From NCBI GenBank assembly GCA_035578175.1, contig JAQMRL010000007.1, positions 52,599,227 to 52,663,226 on the forward strand: 64,000 bases of DNA. Reading direction: 5' to 3'. The stretch comes from Catonia carolina (taxonomy: Eukaryota > Arthropoda > Insecta > Hemiptera > Achilidae). The translations under genes were made by a program, and so were the position numbers. Shown here one piece after another: positions 33,237 to 44,379 of this stretch (position 1 is the first letter of the stretch; each line of letters starts with the position of its first letter). Below the pieces are notes generated by a model. It searched no databases, was not told the origin of the DNA, and was given only the letters and a program-made list of their open reading frames with translations.

Positions 33237-34052
33237 AACTGGTGTGAAACACTTACACAACTTTTTCTTGCCAATGTAAATAATGAAAATAACCAACGTT
33301 CAATCATGAGTAGAAAATGTAAAATTAGAAACATATCCTAGTTTTTGGCCCATAATAGACAGATTGAGTCTTAAATTATTTGGACTCGATCTGCTAGTTC
33401 CAGAGCTATATAAAAAAGTAATTACTATTTCTTATCACATGGTCAGCCAAATATATGACTGAAGCATTTAAGAACAGAAGAGGAACTAATCAGAGTTATC
33501 TCCTCTGAGAGCAATGAATTGCATTATATAGCCAGACCGTATAGTGAATGGAGTAAACGTGTCATTTGTAGGGTGGAAAGTAGATGCTTTTCAGAGGGCC
33601 TGGCATGCTGATAAGCATAAATAACAAACCACCTCACTCCTTGATTTACTTAGTAAAGGCTCTAGAGGTTGAAACCAGCCTTTGGGTGATTACCTAACCA
33701 ACAACAACTTAATTTTAATCTTCAGTGAATGACGCTAATTGAAAATCAACCTATTTTAGACTTATTTTGATGAAAAAAAAATACGGGAAATAACTATAAA
33801 ACCCTTAAAATAAACATTGTAGATTTTTAAAATTTCTATAACTTCAATTAAGTACGGTTCTGCCCAAATCATGAATTGTGTGCGCGCTCGCATACGCGCG
33901 CACACAACATATACACTGACTAATCTGTAAAAACATTTTTTATTATTATGGAAACTGAAAAAGTGTTATTTCGGTGAAAACTTCATTTTAAAAAATCGAC
34001 CAGAAAACAGTATTATTTTCTTTCCCTATATTTTTTACTGGGCAAGATAAAG
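33237..34052 (-). mobile_element. FAM1 element, old copy split by repeat F5
   Basis: It starts CTGGTGTGAAACACTTACAC, is interrupted at about 33310-33715 by repeat F5, and resumes with the GTGAATGACGCTAATTGAAAA block. A GTGTGCGCGC...GCGCGCACAC palindromic tract near 33879-33906 stands where the CA tract should be. It ends GGGCAAGATAAAGTT. Heavily substituted. Confidence 0.8.
33365..33712 (+). mobile_element. Repeat F5 (SINE-like), copy 3
   Basis: It shares the F5 blocks CTTATCACATGGTCAGCC, CAGAGTTATCTCCTCTGA and GGGCCTGGCATGCTGATAAG, and ends CCTAACCAACAACAACTT. Inserted into the old FAM1 copy 33237-34052. Confidence 0.76.
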
Positions 34053-34454
34053 TTCAAAATATAAAATATTATAAAAATTAATGAAAATACACCCATTAAC
34101 GCAGAAAAATATGTAGAATATTTTAACTCACAAGATAAATTTTTTCAAAATTCCGGTTTTATTAGTCCCCATAACAACACTTTTATCGCTTTTTTTTAAT
34201 TTAAATAACTTTTACTTTCTCATGAAATATTTTTTATACGAAATTTAATGAAAACTATAGTACTAAATAAACTTATACTACGTTAAATTTTGTATGGTAT
34301 TTTACGACATATTTAAGTGATTCACTTATTCATATTATAATGAATTCGTCTTGTTGTCGCAACCATGAGTTAGTTACTTTCAGTAACCATTCTTCTCATT
34401 TCTATGTATGTATTGAATTTCATGTCTTTCATTAACCTTCCAAGTTCTAGCTGA

Positions 34455-34492
34455 AGATGAAAGGGAAGGCTTCTGAGCCTCCCCTTTCATCT
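34455..34492. repeat. 16-bp hairpin
   Basis: AGATGAAAGGGAAGGC pairs with GCCTCCCCTTTCATCT (one mismatch) across the loop TTCTGA. No T-run follows, so it does not look like a terminator. Function unknown. Confidence 0.65.
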
Positions 34493-34570
34493 CTGTTGAC
34501 CAGAATTTATCATTGAAAACACTGTATTATAAAAATAAAAATAATGCTGTATTATTAGCCATTGAAAATT

Positions 34571-34804
34571 TAAATGACATCATTTAACATCGTCTTCTTA
34601 CCAAAAATCAATGCTGCACAACATTTAAACATCTTTTCCCGTTAGTTAATTAAATGACAATGCTTATTGTGAATTTTGACAGCAAAATGCTCAAAAATTT
34701 AGAATAAAATTATCGTTTATTCAACTGACGAGAAGAGATATTATTGATTGCATTACAGAATTGGTTTTAGCGTAAGAAGACGATGTTAAATGATGTGTCA
34801 TTTA
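34571..34804. mobile_element. TA-flanked MITE with ~32-bp inverted ends
   Basis: The left end AATGACATCATTTAACATCG continues TCTTCTTAC. The right end reverse-complemented is AATGACACATCATTTAACAT, continuing CGTCTTCTTAC, nearly identical apart from a 2-bp indel. Both ends abut TA (34571-34572 and 34803-34804). Length is about 230 bp with no frame. TA duplication fits a Tc1/mariner-type non-autonomous element. Confidence 0.7.
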
Positions 34805-34805
34805 T

Positions 34806-35710
34806 GATTTTCTTTCGAAAATAATTAATGTAGACAAAGGTTAACGATAGGGTTTTCCCGATCTGGAAATTTCAATTGGTAATATCTTAAGAATGGTAAA
34901 AGATATCAGTAAACATATTTTGCCATTGTTTCCTCTTGATATTTTAGATCGAAATCTTGTCATTTATGTCTACTTTCCTATTTAAAATAATTAAGTTTTA
35001 TTCAATATGGTGAATCCAAAATGGCTGACAACATTTTCAAATACACCCCAGAAGTTTATTTGATACAGCAACCAACTGCCTGAGTGAGCTGGTTACCCTG
35101 TGAATCTCAGTTGGCAGTAATTAAGCCGTTTCCAGACTTAATAAACACCCAGTGTACACATGTCATTACCGACTAGGTTGGATACCTAATATGTAAAAAT
35201 AATATGATAATTTTGAAAACACAAGTTAAATCTCCGTTATCTTTACTGCATTCAGTTTAGGATGAACTTATTCATTATTTAATATTATTCTTTCGTTCTC
35301 TGAAGTTTGTAGATCACTACTCCATCTTCGTTTTGGTCTTCTTATTAGTTGTATGTGTCTTCATTGTACTCGTAAGTTTTGTTTTAGGGAATTCGGATGT
35401 GAGTTTAGTCGATTATAAATCTTTTAATACATGGATTGAACAAATTCATTTACAAGTATGTTTATATCGTTCTGACGCGTTAATTTTGAAACGTATAAGA
35501 GATTTCTTGTATTTGTTCTCAAGAATTTTGATTGGAAAGCCTGAATTTTGATTAAACTACTTCTTGCAACCACACTGAAGAGTTGCAGGCCTATTCCGTA
35601 AGTTTCAATGTATTCTTATGAAATGAGAAATTTTTGTATGATGTTATGCTTGGAGTATACAGTTTTACTGATGCAAAATATTGATATTAAGGGAAGAAAA
35701 TATATAAAAG
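34806..35710. other. No supported gene
   Basis: A 72-residue plus frame at 35333-35551 begins with a hydrophobic stretch but matches nothing known and lacks supporting context. The rest is anonymous. Confidence 0.4.
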
Positions 35711-35714
35711 CTTT

Positions 35715-35915
35715 GAAAATATGGATATGGAGGTGATTCGAGACAATCGATTGATCCGACAGAGTGAGGAATGTAAAGGTATTATGATTGGAAAATATGA
35801 AAAATTTTATGGATGCCATTCGACAGAGGGAAATTACTTGGCTAGGACGCATGATGAGAAAAAAGTTTATTGGAACTATCTAAGAAGGAAAACTATTTTT
35901 TGTCGTTCAAAAAAC
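35715..35915 (+). pseudogene. LINE ORF2 C-terminal scrap
   Basis: In the frame over 35803-35890, NFMDAIRQREITWLGRMMRK followed by FIGTI and a stop matches the ...DAIRQRKxTWLGHMMRR... C-terminal motif of LINE ORF2 proteins. Just upstream another frame gives WIWRR and DRVRN, which belong to the same region. Decayed and short. It belongs to a different LINE lineage from the fragments at 7110 and 61745. Confidence 0.65.
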
Positions 35916-36039
35916 AAAACAAAAATTAGAGAGAGTCAAAACGCCGAACGAAAAATAAACGTGAGTACGGTAAAATAAAATCTATTTTATCATTTTATGT
36001 CTCAGTTTATATATTTTGGAAAATTATACTGAAAAATCC

Positions 36040-36290
36040 CTTTCATGAGGTGACGCACCTCATGGCTGGTGGCAATTTTTAAAAAGGTTGACCTTTGACA
36101 TGAGAAAACCATTATTTATTTCTGCATCTACTTTTTAAGAGGAATCGAATGACACTATTTTTGTTTCCAAGTTCTGACTGATTTCTCGACTTCCGGTTTT
36201 GGACGACTTTTTGTTTAAACTGACGGACGGACAGAAAAAACCAAATGATAGATGATAATTAAAAAAATTGCCACCAATGATGGTATTTTT
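36040..36290 (+). repeat. Interspersed repeat R3, copy 2 (uninterrupted)
   Basis: Contains GGCTGGTGGCAATTTTTAAA, a TAAGAGGAATCGAATGACAC block, a CGACTTCCGGTTTTGGACGA block and AAATTGCCACCAATGATGG. The outer GGTGGCAATTTTT / AAATTGCCACCA strings are inverted, hinting at terminal inverted repeats. The minus-strand partner is 22345-23050. Confidence 0.6.
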
Positions 36291-36429
36291 AAAAGAAAAT
36301 TAAAGAATAAATTGTACAGTACAAAAAACTTTTCATCAAACTACAAATGAATTATGAGAAATACACAAACATTTCGATTAACACTGAAATTAAGAAAATG
36401 TATTATGAAACAGTTTTGAAATCAAAAGA

Positions 36430-36444
36430 GTATATATATATATA

Positions 36445-36494
<50 letters not shown>
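36430..36494. repeat. (TA)n microsatellite at mariner insertion site
   Basis: An almost pure TA tract with one interruption runs directly into the left end of the mariner element. A TA-specific transposon landing at a TA run is expected. Confidence 0.95.
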
Positions 36495-36497
<3 letters not shown>

Positions 36498-37856
36498 GTG
36501 TGGCTATTAAATAACGAGACTAACGCTGCTGCGGATCAAGGAGGCATGCGTAAACCGCGATTAATCAACAGCTGTTTAGTGTGAACTTTTCTCTTTAGTA
36601 TGCAGCTGGTCTCGCTTCTGTAAACAACACCGTTTAGTCAGAGTCTACTTTCGCGTTATTGTTGCTTTTTTGTTTTGCCGGATAAAATGGTTAGTGTAAT
36701 AGTAGAGCAACGAATTATTGTGAAATTTCACTTTAAACTTGGAAAAACTGCTACTGAAACTTATAATTTACTGAAAGAAGTGTAAGGCAGTGAATTTTTA
36801 TCGCGGGCACGTGTATTTGAATAGTTTAAGCGTTTTAAGATGGCAGAGAAGACGTTAAAGATGATTCGCGGCAGGTCGCCCTTCAACGTTAAAAATGGAC
36901 GAAAATATCGAAAACGTTGGTAATTTGATTTGGTCTGGCCGTCGATTAAGTATTCGCGCAATTGGTGAAATTGTAGGTATTGATGAAGAATGTGTAAAAC
37001 AAATTTTACAAGACATTTTTAATATGCAAAAAGTGTGTGCTAAAATGGTGCCTAAAATTCTAACGTTTGAACAGCAAGAAGCTCGCAAAATTGTTTGTAC
37101 TGACACTTTGTATGGGATTGAAAATGACCCAATTTTTCGGAAACGATAATAACACGTGATGAAAAGTGGTTTTTTACTTACGATCCGGAAACGAAGCGCC
37201 AATCCATGCACTGGAAGAACCGAACTGAGCCAAAAAACCTCAAATGAGCAAGTCGAAATTTAAAGCAATGATGATTGTTTTTTTATATCCATGGGATTGT
37301 GTACCTTTGCTGGGTTCCTGAAGATCAAACATTTAATCAATATTACTTTAATAGTACTTAATTAATTAGTTTAATTAATTAGTTATTAATTTAATAGTAC
37401 TTTGAGGTACTTTCTAAACTACGTCAAAGAGTAAGGAAAAGACGCCCCGAAATGTGGAAGGACAAATCATGGGTTCTCCACCAGGACAATGTGCCAGCTC
37501 ACTCCGCGTTATTTGTCAAGAGGTTCCCAGCCAAGTACAGCATCTCAGTGTTAGAACATCCACCTTATTCACCAGATCCTACACCATATGATTTCTACCT
37601 GTTCCCTAAGGTGAAATCTGCATTAAAAAGGGACAAGATTTGAGTCTGTGAAAGCTGTAAAAGAGAAAGCGGCACGTGTCCTGAAGGAGCTGACAGAAGA
37701 TGAATTCCAGCACTGTTTCCAACAATGGAATATTTACATGGAGTGTTGTAGGGATAGAGAAGGAGTGTATATTGAAGGTGACAATAAGGAATTATGTATA
37801 AAATAAAAATAAATTTTTTTATAACGTCAGTCTCGTTATTTAATTGTCACACCTCG
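36495..37856 (+). mobile_element. mariner element, nearly complete
   Basis: 1362 bp flanked by TA on both sides. Inverted ends: AGGTGTGGCTATTAAATAAC at the left and, reverse-complemented, AGGTGTGACAATTAAATAAC at the right. Both continue GAGACT(A/G)ACG, and one base of length differs at the outermost position. Size, TA target and encoded transposase all fit mariner. Confidence 0.95.
36687..37805 (+). pseudogene. mariner transposase, inactivated
   Basis: DD34D transposase gene, dead. Translation from the ATG at 36687 gives a plausible N terminus, then an in-frame stop after about 32 codons. The frame moves to 36895-37149 (helix-turn-helix region, with RRLSIRAIGEIVGIDEECV). The frame shifts again to the first catalytic block ITRDEKWFFTYDPETKR. 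The last ORF 37452-37643 holds HQDN and PYSPDPTPYDFYLF. From the D of HQDN to the D of PYDF there are exactly 34 intervening residues, the mariner signature. A ~45-bp duplication around TTTAATAGTACTT (about 37345-37400) also disrupts the frame. All three catalytic aspartates are still legible, but no continuous protein remains. Confidence 0.93.
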
Positions 37857-37859
37857 TAT

Positions 37860-38650
37860 ATGGAATAAAAATGTTTATATATTACCTAGGGATAAAAGGA
37901 AAAAACTAAAAATGAAATGAAAAGTTTTAAGAAAAATATACTGACTAAAATAGATTTAGAGAAAATGTTAGGGCTGATGACGATGACAGTCGTTTACCGA
38001 TAAAATAAAATAAAGTATAATAAAATGTTTAATTAATATAAAACAAAGAACTATATAAAAATTAGAACTATATAAAACATTAGAATCTTCAATAATTAAA
38101 AGACAATAAAAATTTTATGGGCTCTTTTTTAGAATTAACACGCAAAAAGATCTTTAACGATCTAAGTAAGTTAAAAAGATTTATGGCATCATTAAGAAAT
38201 AAACATAAAGAAATCTATCATATCAAATTAAGAATAAAGATTGTTTGGATTGAAAGATACTTAGAAAAAAATAAATAAGAACGTAAATTTTGTATTTTGA
38301 CGAGGAATGAAAGAGCAGAACGAACGAAGAACTTCATCGTTTAGGGAAAATGAGGAAAAAAAATAAGAAAAAATGGGTCATAATTCTCTGTGCGTGCTCT
38401 TATTGTAAAACAAGTAAAAGAAGAACCAGTAGAAAGGTAAAGGTAAAATATAAATCGAAAAATAAAGGTAACCAAAAATTTAAAACGGAGTATAAGCTAT
38501 CAAGAAATTAAGATTCCTTTGAATATCAGAAGTTGTAGACAAACATGATGGAAGAGACCAGACTAAGAGGAGAGTACTGATGATACTGATGATGAATTAA
38601 TTAATTATATGATAAACTTTCCCGGTAAAAATACATAACATTTATAATCT
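37860..38650. other. A-rich stretch, no gene seen
   Basis: Purine-rich, with repeated AAATAAAA strings. No frame with recognisable similarity. Confidence 0.45.
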
Positions 38651-38651
38651 A

Positions 38652-40295
38652 CTAGCATGCTCCATCGCGGCTTTGCTCGCTAAAAATGCTGCAATCACTT
38701 TTTTAAAAATCTGGTGTGAAACACTCACACAACTTTCTCTTGCCAATGCAAATAATTTACAATATAATTTAACATTTGTAATAAAATATTAGAAATAAAC
38801 AAAAAACTAACCTCAATAAACATAATCTTATTTTAATCATGAGTGAAACACTCAAAATGAAAATCAACCTCAGTCTGGCTTAAAAATACGGAAAATCACT
38901 ATTTCACGCTAAACTAGGCTCTGTAGAGAAAAATACGTTAAATAAAAGTTGTAGATCTTTAAATTTCCTATAAATTTGGTTATATACACTTTTGTCGTAA
39001 AATGTATACTAAGGCCAAAATCTAAAAAAAATCGATTTTTCACACGTTTTCGTGAGAAAAAATCAGAAATCGCTAATTACTGCTAAACTAAGCGTCATAC
39101 AAAAAAATGTTTGAAACAGAAGTTGTAGGTTTTTACATTCTCTACAACTTTTATTATATAAGTTTTTGCGCTAAAATTTATATTAAAGCCGTAATCTTAA
39201 AAAAACAACGTTTTTACGTGAAAACAGCCTCACCGAGAATTTCAGCAAACATGGCGCCTACCCTATCTTGTAGAGAATAAAAATTGAGTAAAATAGGCGA
39301 TTTTAAAAAAAATCGTAGGACCAGTTTTTGAGAAAATCGCAAAAAACTGAAAAATGATACGAATAAACTACTACTTCCGGTTGACCGATTTTGATGAAAA
39401 TGTTCGTGTTGCGTCCGGTAGTGGTATGTAACTTAAGTTTCAAGTTTCAAGTTCGTACGATGTTCCGTTCTTGAGATATTCTGTTCACACACAGACACAC
39501 ACACAGACCAATCGCTAAAAACATGTTTTTTGGGTTCAGGGGGTCTGAAAACGTATAGATCCGGTGAAAACTCGATTTCGAAAAATCGACATGAAAACAA
39601 TACTTTCCTTCCTATATATTCATATAGGCAAGAGAAAGTAAAAATATGGAGCAGAAAGTAGCAGAAAATAGGCGAGATTCTCGTTGTTCCTCCGTTTTAG
39701 CAGTTCTTGCTTTTTGAAGTTTTTCTTTTAACGATTTTTTTTTCTAGTGATGTTATTTTAAGGAATTATTGAAAATGGAAAAAGCAACCACAAAAAATAA
39801 TTGTCAAAACCAAAAACTTAAATCTACGTTGAATAAAATAAAATATCTAAGCAATTTATCAATCGCCAATTAAAAGAAAATTAAAACAAATTAAAGAAAC
39901 ACGGAACTTTACTTTTATAAAATGCTCAACAATACAAAATCGTATCTACACAATAAAATACAATAAAATGATCATGTGATGTCACCAGCTGATCCTTAGC
40001 ACCACGTCGCTATTTACTAAATCATATATGACTTTATTTATGAAAAATCTTTATTTGAATCACATCAGCTGGTTTAAAAGCAGCAGATTATCTAACCTCA
40101 TAAAAGCCTTAATGTAGGACATAAACTTTATTTTCAACCCTTTATGGCTAACTTTTTAAGGGTTTCAATAGTTTAAAACCTGCACCGGTACCATAGTTAC
40201 AACATAAAGAAACTGCATGGAAATTGGTTCAGTAATGTAGGAGATAAAGAGGAACATCACACACACACACACATCAAATTTTATATAAATATAGA
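38652..40295 (-). mobile_element. Non-autonomous Helitron, copy D, split by FAM1
   Basis: On the minus strand it starts TCTATATTTATATAAAATTT at 40295 (preceded by A) and ends GCATGCTAG at 38652 (followed by T). A FAM1 copy (38708-39640) interrupts it about 55 bp from the CTAG end. The Rep-like AETEEQRESR-coding patch of copy C recurs, mutated, at about 39670-39720. Comparison with copies B and C gives the pre-insertion sequence of the site. Confidence 0.9.
38708..39640 (-). mobile_element. FAM1 element, young copy nested in a Helitron
   Basis: Full-length copy close to 32285-33233. It lies within the T/A-run of Helitron copy D, between AATCACTTTTTTAAA and ATATGGAGCAG, whose uninterrupted form is seen at 26930-26950 and 32125-32150. 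The nesting fixes the element ends to within the A-rich boundary bases. Any target duplication is hidden by the A-run or absent. Confidence 0.93.
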
Positions 40296-40600
40296 TATGT
40301 TCGACAGGTCTACAAACAATAAAGCTTACTTTCTGCACCATTTGAACGAACGGTTGTTGATCATTATTTTTGAATGCTGAACTCGAAAATAATACTTTAA
40401 AAGCTGTAACACGTACATTTAATTTGTTATAAGAGCCCAAAATATAACAATAATAATATGAAAGGATTCAATGTATATTATCATAATTACAAAATATTTG
40501 TCTGTATTAACCGTTCACGATTGGAAGTAGTTACACCACATTGTATTAAAACGTTAATAACTAACTGAAATATTACACATTTTAAATCTAAAACTTTATT

Positions 40601-40738
40601 ATTTTCTCTTGCCTATATGAATATAATATAGGAAGGAAAGTATTGTTTTCATGTCGATTTTTCGAAATCGAGTTTTCACTGGATCTACACGTTTTCAGAC
40701 CCATTGAACCCAAAAAACATGTTTTTAGCGATTAGTGT

Positions 40739-40777
<39 letters not shown>

Positions 40778-41653
40778 CGCGTGTGTGTGTCTGTGTGTGT
40801 GTGTGTCTGTGTGTGTGTGTGTGTGTCTGTGTGTGTGTGTGTATATACAGAATATCTCAAGAACGGAACATTGTACGAACTTGAAACTTCAAATTAAGTT
40901 ACATACCGCTACCGGACCCGACACGAACATTTTCATCAAAATCGGTAACCGGAGTAAATCGGTAACCGGAGTAAATCGGTAACCGGAGTAGTAGTTTATT
41001 CGTTTATTTTTCACTTTTTCCGATTTTCTTAAAAATAGCTCTTACGATTTTATTTCAAATCGCCTGGTTTACAAAATTTCGAATGCTCTACAAAATAGGG
41101 TAGGCGCCATGTTTGCTGAAACTTTTGGTGAGGCTGTTTTCACGTAAAAAAATTGTTTTTTTAAGATTACGGCTTAAATGTGCATTTTAGCGCAAAAATT
41201 TATACGATAAAAATGTAGAAAATTTAAAACCCTACAACTTTTATTGTCAACATTTTTTTGTATAACGCTTAGTTTAGCGGTAATTAGAAATTTTCTGTTT
41301 TCTTCTCACGAAAACGTGTGAAAAATCGATTTTTTTTAAGATTTCGGCCTTAGTATCCATTTTACGACAAAAGTGTATATAATAAAATTTATAGCAAATT
41401 AAAAGATCTACAACTTTTGTTTAAAGCATTTTCTCTACAGGGCCTAGTTTAGCGTAAAGAGTGATTTTCCGTATTTTTAAGCCAAACTGTTGTTAATTTT
41501 CATTTTGCGTCTTTCACTCGTGATTAAAATAAGGTTATGTTTTTGAGGTTAGTTTTTTGTTTATTTCTAATGTTTTATTACTCATGTTAGGTTATATTGT
41601 TAATTACTTGCATTGGCAAGAGAAAGTTGTGCGAGTGTTTCACACCAGATTTT
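40601..41653 (+). mobile_element. FAM1 element, full-length copy with compound TG tract
   Basis: The tract at 40736-40846 mixes TG, CG and TCTG units. Downstream, at about 40943-40993, an 18-bp unit AATCGGTAACCGGAGTAA is repeated three times, unique to this copy. Both ends are present. Confidence 0.9.
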
Positions 41654-41659
41654 TTTCAA

Positions 41660-42600
41660 AAACCAGCAGTAATCCCTAGTAATCATCGAATCCCATGGTC
41701 TTGGGTAACAAGTTTCTACTGTTTTAATGTATTCGTTATTCTTTATTAGACTCGTTATTCTTGGAACTTGCTCACTGCACCATGATTCTTTGAAAAGAGG
41801 GCCAAGGTGGAATGTAGGAAAAGAAATTTTAAAGACATTCGAACATTGATATTTGAACAAAACATTTGAACATTTAAAACCAAGCCTTTTTTAAGTAAAT
41901 GTTGCAATCTCTTCAATTAATAATAATAATTATAATTAATAATAAAAAAATAAATAATTAATAAGTAACCCCATGACCCAATGAGGTGAAGATGATATTT
42001 TATACAAGGTGTAAATTAGGTTTAGTCATTTACAGACTCAGGTTCATTATTCCTGAGAAAGTATGGTACAACAATAATAAGACGTGTTGCAGTTTTCATA
42101 ACACCAGTCAATTGTATGCTGATCATCTTGTGTACTGAAATCCTGACGTTTATGATCCATAGCTATCACAAAAATGTATACGAGGCCCCACTTTTGCAGC
42201 CTAGAGCCTACAAATTCAGCTTGTTATTTAGCCAAATACAAATCACGTACTAAATCATTTAGCTTATGCTGAATTTATTGTTTAGTTAGATGTGGTTTAT
42301 TTAAAACATTGTCTGAAGCTGATTCATTACTTTCATCTAATACGTTTGTTTATTATTCCTTTTTATCACTTGCATCTTTAGGCATGTCAATATCCTCAGG
42401 TATCCTCAGGTCAATATCTTCAGGTATGTCAATATCCTTCCAAATTATTGTTGTATTGGGTATTGAAATTCTATCTCTATTAGAAAATGGTTTTATTGCT
42501 GAAGTCGAGTTGGATAACTTATTTTATGTTTTAACGTTTTTTTTTGAATAGCCTTCGTGCTAGTAAGACAAAGGCAGCAAAATTATGTTCATGGTTTTTG
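41660..42600 (-). pseudogene. Decayed gene of an unclassified repeated insect protein
   Basis: Upstream part (minus strand, about 42600-42100): an acidic stretch with PEDIDLRIPEDIDMPKDAS, then LNDLVRDLYLAK, a stop, and QAEFVGSRLQKWGL. Downstream part (41860-41660): SWCSEQVPRI and, further on, DSMITRDYCWFLK. These match in order a large protein family I have seen repeatedly in insect genomes, with LNDLVRDLxLSKxxAELLGSRL near the N-terminal side and RYQGRWDxNMMxDYCWxLKR at the C-terminal side. Function is unknown. The middle is missing, SINE S4 (41960-42075) sits inside, and FAM1 copies flank both sides. The match is from memory of the family, so treat it as moderate. Confidence 0.55.
41960..42075 (-). 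mobile_element. SINE S4, body fragment
   Basis: It contains CCCATGACCCAATGAGGTGA, CAGACTCAGGTTCATTATTC and CTGAGAAAGTATGGT, matching S4 copies at 46035-46335 and 59385-59640. The tRNA-like head is absent here. Confidence 0.68.
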
Positions 42601-42643
42601 ATCCACGTCAAATTATATAAATGGCCAATGGAATGCTCATTTT

Positions 42644-43590
42644 ACTTTCTCTTGCCTACATGAATATATAGGAAGGAAAGTATTGTTTTCATGTCGATTT
42701 TGAGAAATCGAGTTTTCACCGGATCTACACGTTTTCAGACCCCCTGAACCCAAAAAACATGTTTTTAGCGATTGGTTTGTGTGTGTGCCTGTGTGTGTGT
42801 GTGTCTGTGTGTGAACAGAATATCTCAAGAACGGAACATCATACGAACTTGAAACTTAACACTTAAGTTACATACCACTACCGGACCCGACACAAACATT
42901 TTTATCAAAATCGGTCAACCAAAAGTAGTAGTTTATTCGTGTAATTTTTCACTTTTTGTGATTTTCTCAAAAACTGGTCCTACGATTTTTTTAAAAATCG
43001 CCTGGTTTACTTAATTTTTTATTTTCTACAAGATAGGGATGACATCATTTTTGCTGAAATTCTTGGTGAGGCTGTTTTCACGTTAAAAAATAAGTTTTTT
43101 AAGATTACGGCTTTAATATGCATTTTAGGGCAAAAATTTACTTAACAAAAGTTGTAAAGAATTTAAAATTCTATAACTTTTATTTCAAACATTTTTTTGT
43201 GTAACGCTTAGTTTAGCAGTAATTAGCAATTTTCTGTTTTTTCTCACGAAAACGTGTGAAAAATCGATTTTTTTAAGATTTCGGGCTTAGAATGCATTTT
43301 ACGACAAACATGTATATAATAAATTTTATAGGAAATAAAAAGTTATACAACTTTTATTTATAGTATTTTTCTCTACAGAGCCTAGTTTAGTGTGAAAAAG
43401 TGGTTTTCCGTATTTTAAAGCTGATATGAGGTTGATTTTCATTTTGCGTCTTTCACTCATGATTAAAATAAGGTTATGTTTTTTGAGGTTTGTTTTTGTT
43501 TATTTCTAATGTTTTATTACTAATGTTAGGTTTAGTGTTAATTATTTGCATTGGCAAGAGAAAGTTGTGTGAGTGTTTCACACCAGATTT
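42644..43590 (+). mobile_element. FAM1 element, full-length copy
   Basis: Both ends are intact. The TG tract is short and interrupted (TGTGTGTGTGCCTGTG..., about 42778-42813). It is similar to the other mid-age copies. Confidence 0.9.
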
Positions 43591-43784
43591 TTATTATTAA
43601 TCCAGTAAATGAGAACAACACAACAACTCGCACAAACCAAACCAGAAGCCTAATTTCTTTCCTGATCATCAAAATTACAACAAAAATACAAGTAATGTGA
43701 TTTTTAACTTGATTATACACTGCCTAGATTGAGATATCAGGATATAATGTTCACAAACATGAAACAAATTTTTACAACTTCTGC

Positions 43785-44377
43785 GTGCTGAACTACTATT
43801 GGTTTCATAATCGTAGACACCCGAGTTTGAACCCTTGCATCTCCAAAACAAGTCGGATTTCAACATACTTTACAAAACAATTTAGCTCATTTTATTCTGC
43901 ATTGACCTATAATAGTCCTATATATTAATGTTGTTTAAAAATTGCCGTATCGAGGTTGGAATACAAAAAGACCCAGTTTTTTTGATACCGCAACAAATTT
44001 GCTGGCGTTCAGAGGCGTGTAACTCGATAAATATTTGACCGAAAAGTTTGAAATTTTAAGACAACATAGAAAATTATATTCTTACAGCGTGTACGAAATT
44101 TAAAATTCAAACTTATTTAAATTTTGACTTATTAACAATATTCTGTACCCTTGCTATCTCGATAACCGCTCGATCGTTCAAAAAACCGGGTCTTTTTGTC
44201 TTTGAACCTCGATATGGCAATGTTTAAACAACATTAAAAATATAGGTATATTATAAGTCAGTGCAAAATAAAATGAGCTAAATTTTGATGTAAAGTATGT
44301 TAAAATCCGATTCATAGTTTTGGAGATGCAAGGGTTCAAAATCGGGTGTCTATGATTATGAAACCGAAAGTAGGCAC
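43785..44377. mobile_element. Long-arm foldback (inverted-repeat) element
   Basis: The left arm (about 43785-43985) and right arm (about 44190-44377) are reverse complements over roughly 190 bp. GGTTTCATAATCGTAGACAC, ACCCTTGCATCTCCAAAAC, TTTAGCTCATTTTATT, AATGTTGTTTAAAAATTGCC and ACAAAAAGACCC all recur in inverted order, with scattered substitutions and small indels. A ~200-bp unpaired centre lies between. No coding capacity. This is the structure of a foldback or long-TIR MITE; the superfamily is not determinable. Confidence 0.85.
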
Positions 44378-44379
44378 AA

